From positions 1 to 9,883 of the forward strand of contig CAMGAZ010000036.1 of NCBI GenBank assembly GCA_946008205.1: a stretch of 9,883 bases of DNA, read 5' to 3'. Shown one piece after another: positions 5,196-9,883 of the stretch. Within the stretch, counting starts at the first letter, position 1, and every line of letters begins with the position of its first letter. Source of the stretch: an uncultured Clostridium sp. (GTDB lineage Bacteria; Bacillota; Clostridia; TANB77; CAG-508). The notes under the pieces are model-generated. The model did not search any database. It worked only from the letters and a program-made list of their open reading frames with translations, and was not told where the DNA came from. A program made the translations under genes and the position numbers.

Positions 5196-5885
5196 TTATT
5201 CTTTACTATAGTAGAAGTCTGGAACAATGCCTACTATAACCGATTCGGCAATTAGAACTTGGTTCTCAATTTTCTGTGTAATTGTATTATACGGAGTTAA
5301 CATTGTAACTTCACAAGTTAATAACAAATATATTCTGTGCACAGTTTGATTTATTCCTTGTGATTTAAATTCTGACTCTAACCTAGTTTCTACATTTCCT
5401 GCATTTGTAATTTTAACATGAATTTTAGGTCCAGAGGCAGAGAAAAGCTTTATTCCTAAAATACTTCCAGAATATATGTACATATCCGAATTATTTTCTT
5501 CTTTAAATCTATTAATAATATTGACCGGAATATCTGACATTATTTGATTGATGTTCTTAGTGTTGGTTTGTAACATTTTTATATTGCCTTCACTATCCCT
5601 TATTATAGTTATCAAATCATCATATGTATATTTATCCATAATCTTGGTGGCTTCTTCATTAGATATTTGCGTTGCTATATTTTTTGCTTTATCTATACAC
5701 AAACCATTTATTATTGGATTGATTGCTCTTGTGATACTATAAAATGTTGCAAGAGCAATAAACATTATTGCAATAATATTAATTATTGAATTCCTATTCC
5801 TATTTCTATTTTTATTTTTGCTTGCAAACGTATTTTTTTTTGAGAAGCATAATCTCGGTCTTGAATATATCTTACTTTCTTCCAT
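5196..5885 (-). CDS. yunB: Sporulation protein YunB
   Basis: YunB is a conserved membrane-anchored protein needed for efficient sporulation in Bacillus subtilis, where it is made in the mother cell under sigma-E; its exact role is not known. I place the start at ATG 5885 (MEESKIYSRPRL), 6-7 bases after an AAAGGG site, giving 229 residues. ATG 5900 and TTG 5903 are in frame upstream and would add 5 or 6. A basic, Asn/Arg-rich N-terminus precedes one membrane helix (about 34-54); the rest should face outward. The C-terminal family block is clear: NQTVHRIYLLLTCEVTMLTPYNTITQ followed by NQVLIAESVIVGIVPDFYY. It lies 46 bases after the sipL-like gene, consistent with one spore-assembly transcript. 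No damage is seen. Confidence 0.9.
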   Translation of the reverse strand: MEESKIYSRPRLCFSKKNTFASKNKNRNRNRNSIINIIAIMFIALATFYSITRAINPIINGLCIDKAKNIATQISNEEATKIMDKYTYDDLITIIRDSEGNIKMLQTNTKNINQIMSDIPVNIINRFKEENNSDMYIYSGSILGIKLFSASGPKIHVKITNAGNVETRLESEFKSQGINQTVHRIYLLLTCEVTMLTPYNTITQKIENQVLIAESVIVGIVPDFYYSKE

Positions 5886-5931
5886 ATTTATCCCTTTCAT
5901 CAAAAGGAGTAAATACTTCCCTCCTTATCAC

Positions 5932-6903
5932 TTATCTTGGTATAAATAGCTGTTCCCCTGGCATTATCAAATCTGGATTTTCTATGCTATTAACTTTGAC
6001 AATTTCATCAACAGTACTTCCAAAACGTTTTGCTATATTCCATAATGTATCTCCTACTTTTGCATAGTATATAATTATACTAAAGCTTTCTTTGTTCTTT
6101 GTTTCTGTTTCATTTACACTTTCTATCAATTTTATTTCACATTCTTTTATTACATTAAGTTTAAAGTTTAAGTCTGTTTTTATATCAATACTGTTATCTG
6201 GCATTAGTACAAAATCTTTCTTAGACATTTCCACACTGGTTTCTATTTTAGATCTCTTGGTAATACTTTGAGAAGTTACTGTAAAATCAAAAGGCTCCAC
6301 TAAAGTTTTTACATTTATTCTTGATGTATTTTCTTCCGCATAAACAAAGACTAAATTTATTTCACCTTGATAAACAACTTTTCCATCTTCTACTTGATTG
6401 CTGATAATTGTTGGTCGGACCTCTACATCATATATCTTGTTTTGCCTTATCTCTTCGATTCTTTCCTGTTTTCTCAAGTTGAATATTTCATTTATCTCTT
6501 CTTTTTCTTTTATTACTTTTACACTTTTTTGATTATATGTTAGTTCCATGGTTTTGCTATACATATCTTGAATCATATTTATCTCTTGCTTTTTATATAC
6601 AAAACAAAAGATTTCTATCTCTGCTTCTACATGAACAGAATGTTCTTCGACATTATTCGGCTTTACTACAATATTTTTTAGCTCATAGGATACATCACAT
6701 ATATTATCCTCATTTACATCCTGCATATCAATAAACCCCATGACTGGAATAGTTGCATTTACCGTATTTATTCTACTATCATCTGTCATATACATAATTT
6801 TAAAAACAGCATCTGCCTTAGTTAATATTTTATTATAACTAATTTTATTTTCTTTGTTTGCGAGCAAAATTTCTACATTCATAATCTCTGATAGGTTATC
6901 CAC
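5932..6903 (-). CDS. sipL: C-terminal part of frameshifted SipL-like spore morphogenesis protein (DUF3794 + LysM)
   Basis: This 323-codon frame carries DUF3794-type beta-rich sequence: IPVMGFIDMQDVNEDNICDVSYELKNI (about 52-78), VEVRPTIISNQVEDGKVVYQGEINLVFVYAEE (about 160-191), then a C-terminal LysM domain (279-322, YYAKVGDTLWNIAKRFG to MPGEQLFIPR). SipL of Clostridioides difficile binds the SpoIVA coat platform through its LysM domain and is required for coat attachment to the forespore; this order of domains matches it. The GTG at 6903 is only the first NTG codon in the frame and has no ribosome site. In-frame SipL-like sequence (KFLIGSGSTKVYAKDTVSIDN) continues upstream to about 6978, so this is the downstream piece of one gene. 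Confidence 0.85.
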   Translation of the reverse strand: MDNLSEIMNVEILLANKENKISYNKILTKADAVFKIMYMTDDSRINTVNATIPVMGFIDMQDVNEDNICDVSYELKNIVVKPNNVEEHSVHVEAEIEIFCFVYKKQEINMIQDMYSKTMELTYNQKSVKVIKEKEEINEIFNLRKQERIEEIRQNKIYDVEVRPTIISNQVEDGKVVYQGEINLVFVYAEENTSRINVKTLVEPFDFTVTSQSITKRSKIETSVEMSKKDFVLMPDNSIDIKTDLNFKLNVIKECEIKLIESVNETETKNKESFSIIIYYAKVGDTLWNIAKRFGSTVDEIVKVNSIENPDLIMPGEQLFIPR

Positions 6904-6956
6904 ATTGTCAATTGATACTGTGTCTTTAGCATATACTTTAGTTGATCCACTTCCTA

Positions 6957-7454
6957 TTAAGAATTTATTGTTATTTTTTCATTTAGTAATTGCATGTCTG
7001 ATCTATCTTCTATAGAATCTACGTATTCAATATTCTCTTTTGAATATGCAGTTAGCATTAATTGTAGATTAGATTTCAAACTAATTTTTCTGCCATTTAA
7101 TATTCTGCATTCTATGTTTGTTAGCTCTGTTTTGCACTCTAGTTGCATATTAGTTTTTATCTCTTTCATTTCTATAGTCTTAGAAAAATCGATGCTTGTA
7201 TTTATAGCCCTCATACTCGACTTTTCGTCATCTGCAATATAAATAACATACGCATTTATGCTTCCATCTAACTTAACTTTTCCATCTTGAATTTCTTTTT
7301 TATGCATGCATACATTTCCGTTAGCCGATACAATGCTTAAAACATCCGGCTTCACATCTGGTACAATTTCGTCTCCCTCTACTGTTATTTTTTCATTTTT
7401 TTGTCCCACTATTTGATTTATGCATAAATTATTTTTCGATAATTTTATAGCCAT
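6957..7454 (-). CDS. sipL: N-terminal part of frameshifted SipL-like spore morphogenesis protein
   Basis: ATG 7454-7452 with AGGAGGT 6 bases upstream starts a 165-residue frame, MAIKLSKNNLCINQIVGQKNEKITVEGDEI. VPDVKPDVLSIVSANGNV (31-48) is the hallmark opening of clostridial DUF3794/SipL proteins, followed by GKVKLDGSINAYVIYIADDE and the rest of the first domain. It ends in TAA (6959-6957) just after LLNEKITINS, where the family continues. The frame stays open upstream to 7574, but that would run through the veg terminator and into veg, so 7454 is the start. It directly follows veg. Confidence 0.85.
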   Translation of the reverse strand: MAIKLSKNNLCINQIVGQKNEKITVEGDEIVPDVKPDVLSIVSANGNVCMHKKEIQDGKVKLDGSINAYVIYIADDEKSSMRAINTSIDFSKTIEMKEIKTNMQLECKTELTNIECRILNGRKISLKSNLQLMLTAYSKENIEYVDSIEDRSDMQLLNEKITINS

Positions 7455-7485
7455 CTCTTTACCTCCTATCGTTATTAATTCATGT

Positions 7486-7518
7486 ATATTATGGAAGCAA
7501 AAAAAAATTCCTATAATT
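7486..7518 (-). promoter_or_regulatory. Possible sigma-E-type promoter of sipL
   Basis: Minus strand CATAATAT (7493-7486) resembles the sigma-E -10 (CATA followed by A/T), with an ATA-containing element about 15 bases upstream inside the veg terminator stem. Mother-cell expression of sipL in other species makes it plausible, but the -35 match is poor. Confidence 0.3.
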
Positions 7519-7529
7519 AGGAATTTTTT
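7499..7529 (-). terminator. Terminator of veg
   Basis: Minus strand: a perfect inverted repeat of AAAAAATTCCTA (7529-7518) with its complement (7513-7502) around a 4-base loop. The run of nine T (7507-7499) overlaps the last part of the stem. It lies 4 bases after the veg stop and should separate veg from sipL. Confidence 0.8.
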
Positions 7530-7533
7530 AATT

Positions 7534-7839
7534 TTATCGTATATTATATTCTTTTCTCTTTTTCTTTGCCTCAACTTCCGGTGGTATTATGGGACTAAAT
7601 GCTTGCCCATCAAAGACTTGAAGCTCTACAGTTCTTGTTAGTATGTCTGTGTAACTATATGTTACATTTCTTTGGTTTTCATCGTACTTAACTATAAAGA
7701 AACTAGGATATACATTTTCTAATGTTGCTTCTTTTTCAAATGGTCTGTTTCTCCCAAGAGATCCTTTAACAATTATCTTTTGTCCAACTTTTTCACCAAT
7801 ATCCGTCTTTAGATTTGTAATGTCATTTGGATAAATCAT
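7534..7839 (-). CDS. veg: Veg family protein
   Basis: Veg is a small conserved Firmicutes protein; in B. subtilis it is strongly expressed and stimulates biofilm formation, by affecting the SinR pathway, through an unclear mechanism. The 101-residue protein has the family core: DIGEKVGQKIIVKGSLGRNRPFEKEATLENVYPSFFIVKYD followed by VTYSYTDILTRTVEL (about 13-73). It is longer than the 86-residue B. subtilis protein because of a Lys/Arg-rich tail (IPPEVEAKKKRKEYNIR). ATG 7839 follows AAAGGAG, with a longish 12-base spacer; no in-frame alternative start is better placed. A near-consensus promoter precedes it. The veg-sipL neighbourhood is known from clostridia, and in Bacillus veg lies next to sporulation gene sspF. 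Confidence 0.92.
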   Translation of the reverse strand: MIYPNDITNLKTDIGEKVGQKIIVKGSLGRNRPFEKEATLENVYPSFFIVKYDENQRNVTYSYTDILTRTVELQVFDGQAFSPIIPPEVEAKKKRKEYNIR

Positions 7840-7869
7840 GATATGTCACCACTCCTTTAAGATGTGCTC

Positions 7870-7898
7870 ATTATACCATTTTTTACAAAATAAGTCAA
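7870..7898 (-). promoter_or_regulatory. Strong sigma-A promoter of veg
   Basis: Minus strand: TTGACT (7898-7893), 17-base spacer ending TGG, TATAAT (7875-7870). Ten of twelve or more consensus bases match, in keeping with the known strength of the veg promoter in Bacillus. Transcription would start near 7863, leaving a leader of about 24 bases. Confidence 0.88.
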
Positions 7899-7911
7899 AA
7901 TGTGCCAACGG

Positions 7912-7960
7912 GTTCAAATCGGCTGTAGTTAGCTATTTTAGTGTGTTTCAGCCGTTCAAA
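7912..7960. repeat. Inverted CGGCTG repeat with flanking GTTCAAA copies upstream of veg
   Basis: CGGCTG (7920-7925) and CAGCCG (7949-7954) are inverted; the first is preceded by GTTCAAA (7912-7918) and the second is followed by it (7954-7960). No T-tract follows on either strand. It may be a protein-binding site upstream of the veg promoter; no function is shown. Confidence 0.4.
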
Positions 7961-8021
7961 AGGCTTTTATTACAATTATATTACATTTTTATTTTCACAT
8001 GACCTACGAATAGTAACCATA

Positions 8022-8055
8022 AAAATAGATATGCCACTATTAGCATATCTATTTT
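8022..8055 (-). terminator. Terminator of the 330-residue surface protein gene
   Basis: A perfect 13-bp stem (8055-8043 with 8034-8022) closes an 8-base loop, and its 3' arm ends in ATTTTT on the minus strand. It lies 28 bases past the stop codon. Confidence 0.75.
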
Positions 8056-8083
8056 AGTTATTATATTCTTTTCGTATTTCTCA

Positions 8084-9076
8084 CTATGGAGCTACTGCTG
8101 TGAAGCCTAAGTCAAAGTTGATGCTTGATCCAGATGCACCGTTTTCGCAGTCAACATCTTGTCCTTCTACCCACATATAGATTCTTACCTTTGGTACACC
8201 AGCAGCTAGGTGCATAAAGTCTGGACTTGCTTGGTTATCAGCTAATGTTTTAAATTTAGGAGTTATAGCTGCGAAATAAGTAGCACTTGGGTTTGCTGTT
8301 GTTACTTGTTTCATTGGTATAGTGCTTGCAGGTATATCAGCTTTAATTCCATAGTATGGTATTAAAGAACCTCCAGTAGCCTGTGTAGTTACTTGATAGT
8401 AGTCACGAGCTGCTGCTATACCTAATGGTGAATGTACATCATAGTTTGGCTCCCAAATATCAGCTGTTCCCGAAGCTAATGATAATGCTCTCATTGTTGC
8501 AGGATCCGTATCACCAGCAGTATTTCCTTCAGTTACAAATGCGACACGTGCAGCATTTTTTAATCCCTTATCATCCCCCTCAAATGTTACATTTGATGTT
8601 TTGGTCATATATATTGTTGTAGGTTGGTCAACTCTTAAGAACAAATCAAATGCTATATACTTTCCATCTGTTCCTGATACATCTGTTTGCTTAGTTGCTG
8701 ATAGATAGTAGTCACCACCTTTAGTATTATCTGCTGCGACAACACCATAGAACATTTCCATCTTTCCATTTGTTACAACTCCAGCACTTGATACTGGCTC
8801 TAAATTTTTATCAGGTAACTGATTTATTATGACTGAACTGTAATCAGCGGCAGCTTTTGTTAAATCTGTTTTCTCTAATATAGTTTTCCAGTTTTGTGCA
8901 TCTGCTGAAATTTGTAAACCATTAGATGCCTTTACATTTACTTGCAATGTACTTACAGTAACTGTTTGGTTAGCTGTAAACCATGCATAAGATGATGTGA
9001 TTAGTAATAATGCCATTAATAGTAGTAGCAATATTGCTGATTTTAAACTTGTTTTCTTTTGCTTTCTTTTACTCAT
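8084..9076 (-). CDS. Exported surface protein with SipW/TasA-like signal peptide
   Basis: I recognise the type, not a named gene. The 330-residue protein has a basic start (MSKRKQKK), a long hydrophobic segment (about 14-28) and SSYAWFTANQTVTV. This is the signal of clostridial proteins grouped with SipW-processed TasA/CalY fibre proteins. The mature part has few Cys, is rich in Ala, Thr and Asp, and should be beta-rich. Three blocks, KYIAFDLFLRV (139-149), NAARVAFVTEG (174-184) and MWVEGQDVDCENG (301-313), recur in the upstream neighbour. ATG 9076 follows a GGAGAGAGGAT ribosome site. It has its own promoter and terminator. A 60-base sample has about 43% G+C against 22-33% in sipL samples, as in a highly expressed or recently acquired gene. 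Fibre building is an inference; a surface-anchored antigen is an alternative. Confidence 0.75.
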   Translation of the reverse strand: MSKRKQKKTSLKSAILLLLLMALLLITSSYAWFTANQTVTVSTLQVNVKASNGLQISADAQNWKTILEKTDLTKAAADYSSVIINQLPDKNLEPVSSAGVVTNGKMEMFYGVVAADNTKGGDYYLSATKQTDVSGTDGKYIAFDLFLRVDQPTTIYMTKTSNVTFEGDDKGLKNAARVAFVTEGNTAGDTDPATMRALSLASGTADIWEPNYDVHSPLGIAAARDYYQVTTQATGGSLIPYYGIKADIPASTIPMKQVTTANPSATYFAAITPKFKTLADNQASPDFMHLAAGVPKVRIYMWVEGQDVDCENGASGSSINFDLGFTAVAP

Positions 9077-9125
9077 TATATTATCCTCTCTCCTTTTCTT
9101 TTTTTATATATCTCTATATACTATA

Positions 9126-9154
9126 AAGATACCATAGGTTGGTAGGCAAGTCAA
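9126..9154 (-). promoter_or_regulatory. Promoter of the 330-residue surface protein gene
   Basis: Minus strand: TTGACT (9154-9149), 17-base spacer ending ATGG, TATCTT (9131-9126). The -35 is good and the -10 is weak, which fits a promoter that needs an activator. Confidence 0.65.
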
Positions 9155-9169
9155 TATATGTCTATTATT

Positions 9170-9224
9170 TGTAATTCAAATGTAACTTTTGTAATATTTT
9201 GAAACAAAATTGTATATTTTGTAA
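9170..9224. repeat. Array of TGTAA/TTACA boxes at about 10-bp spacing
   Basis: TGTAA occurs on the plus strand at 9170, 9181, 9190 and 9220, with related TGAAA at 9200 and TGTAT at 9211. Successive steps are 11, 9, 10, 11 and 9 bases, one helical turn each. The array ends about 16 bases upstream of the -35 of the surface gene. Direct TTACA-type repeats at this spacing are bound by OmpR/PhoB-family response regulators; a regulator here is inferred only. Confidence 0.5.
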
Positions 9225-9231
9225 CATTTTT

Positions 9232-9883
9232 TTACTCTTGTTTAATATGCTCTTCTGTTATGTCCATATGCATTTTCATCATTCCACCAATTAATGCATC
9301 TACACAATCTGGGTCGTCTCCTTCAATCCATATTACCACTGTAAATCTATCTATGTCGCCAGATTTAAAATCTGTTCTTTGTTTTTCTAAAACTGTTAAA
9401 TTATCTTTAAATGCAATTGTATCCCTTTCAGGTTGTCCTGTAGATTCATTTGCTTTTGCATATACTTCTTTTTCACCATTTCTAAATATCATAACTCGTA
9501 TGGCTCTATCTACATTTTTTACAACGTCATCAACCAATATTGTATACCAATAGTTAATTGTATCTGCTCCTTTATTCTCCAAGTAGAAAGTGTATGCAAT
9601 ATAATTATCCCCATTGTGAGTTCCTTCTCCCTGTGAATCTATATCTGCCGGTAACCAATTTATAGATATATTGTCTACAAATTCTAGCTGGTCTACTTTT
9701 AAAATTTTCTTTTCATCTTTTTCAGATAACCTCTCATACATTACAAGTCCACTTTTTCTTGCAAGGTCATCATTTAAAGCAACTGTAAAAGCTCCGCCTT
9801 CATAAAATAACCTTAGTAAAAAGTATATTATCATCAAAAATAATGCTATAATCAAAATTCCAATTTTAATTAAACTTATATTT
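9232..9883 (-). CDS. Membrane-anchored surface protein related to the downstream protein, 5' end outside the window
   Basis: The frame is open to the right edge. TTG at 9855 is the first NTG codon in the window but lacks a ribosome site, and the hydrophobic helix continues upstream (SLIKIGILIIALFLMIIYFLLRLFY), so the true start is probably beyond 9883. One N-terminal membrane helix is followed by an extracellular-type domain with the blocks NYIAYTFYLEN, RAIRVMIFRNGE and IWIEGDDPDC (about 84-94, 117-128 and 175-184 counted from 9855). These match the 330-residue neighbour in order. It lacks that protein's YAWFT signal and about 70 residues between blocks two and three. It ends with an acidic tail (DITEEHIKQE). 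No clear terminator follows. It may anchor or prime a surface structure made with its neighbour. Confidence 0.7.
   Translation of the reverse strand, partial: NISLIKIGILIIALFLMIIYFLLRLFYEGGAFTVALNDDLARKSGLVMYERLSEKDEKKILKVDQLEFVDNISINWLPADIDSQGEGTHNGDNYIAYTFYLENKGADTINYWYTILVDDVVKNVDRAIRVMIFRNGEKEVYAKANESTGQPERDTIAFKDNLTVLEKQRTDFKSGDIDRFTVVIWIEGDDPDCVDALIGGMMKMHMDITEEHIKQE

Larger units (their letters stand above)
5932..7454 (-). pseudogene. sipL: Composite sipL-like gene with a single -1 frameshift
   Basis: The two pieces join exactly if one base is added to the six-A run on the minus strand (6979-6974). The product then reads LLNEK-NNNKFLIGSGSTKVYAKD and becomes about 507 residues, near the length of C. 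difficile SipL, with DUF3794 sequence followed by LysM. No other damage is visible. Whether the missing base is a read error, a real mutation or a slippage site cannot be decided from the sequence. Position in veg-sipL-yunB supports one functional ancestor gene. Confidence 0.8.

Noticed and set aside
5548..6734. Plus-strand open frames opposite yunB and sipL
   Set aside because: They are shadows of real genes with no supporting start signals or recognisable protein features.
6974..6979. Programmed -1 ribosomal frameshift in sipL
   Set aside because: The six-A run does not form a proper X-XXY-YYZ slippery heptamer in the incoming frame, and six A are short for polymerase slippage. A plain indel is simpler; it could be reconsidered if reads confirm six A.
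7455..7574. Extension of the sipL N-terminal frame to 7574
   Set aside because: It would overlap the end of veg and run through the veg terminator, while ATG 7454 has a strong, well-spaced ribosome site and matches the family start.
7909..7926. tRNA T-arm-like sequence GGGTTCAAATC
   Set aside because: No acceptor, D or anticodon stems can be placed around it; it is part of a short inverted repeat.
9204..9222. Terminator for the partial surface gene
   Set aside because: The ACAAAAT/ATTTTGT stem is only seven A/T-rich pairs and lacks a following T-tract; the bases are better explained by the phased box array.
1..9883. CRISPR array, insertion sequence, integrase or phage module
   Set aside because: No regular direct repeats with spacers, no terminal inverted repeats with a transposase, and no integrase-like protein were seen on either strand.

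Overview
The window is AT-rich, low-GC Gram-positive DNA from a spore-forming clostridial-type bacterium. The evidence is strong GGAGG ribosome binding sites, sigma-A promoters with 17-base spacers, Firmicutes-style ribosomal leaders, and a veg - sipL-like - yunB sporulation block. I cannot name the species. Most genes lie on the minus strand; only rplM-rpsI is on the plus strand.

Layout from left to right. Positions 1-136 (minus) hold the N-terminus of a type IV pilin-like protein cut by the window edge. Positions 211-1627 (minus) hold the translation operon infC-rpmI-rplT, with its promoter, an L20-type attenuator leader and a non-AUG (AUA) infC start. Positions 1683-2862 (minus) hold a membrane-bound GGDEF diguanylate cyclase with its own promoter and terminator. 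Positions 2934-3985 (plus) hold rplM-rpsI with promoter and leader; rplM carries an in-frame TAA at codon 38. Positions 3984-4694 (minus) hold an HNH nuclease-like protein with a ParB/sulfiredoxin-like tail. Positions 4792-5183 (minus) hold a small three-helix membrane protein. Positions 5196-7898 (minus) hold veg, a sipL-like spore coat morphogenesis gene broken by a one-base frameshift, and yunB. Positions 8022-9883 (minus) hold two related exported or membrane-anchored proteins; the upstream one runs off the window.

How the genes work together. infC/rpmI/rplT and rplM/rpsI are ribosome and initiation-factor genes under feedback-type control. sipL and yunB belong to the mother-cell spore assembly programme. 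The two C-terminally related proteins at the right end look like parts of one cell-surface assembly.

The clearest anomalies are the nonsense codon in an otherwise perfect rplM and the frameshift in sipL. Both are single-base lesions in conserved genes, so sequence error must be ruled out before giving them biological meaning. I found no CRISPR array, tRNA, rRNA, transposon or phage module. No previously undescribed system is proven here. The best candidate for something poorly described is the paired surface-protein locus with its phased TTACA-box array.
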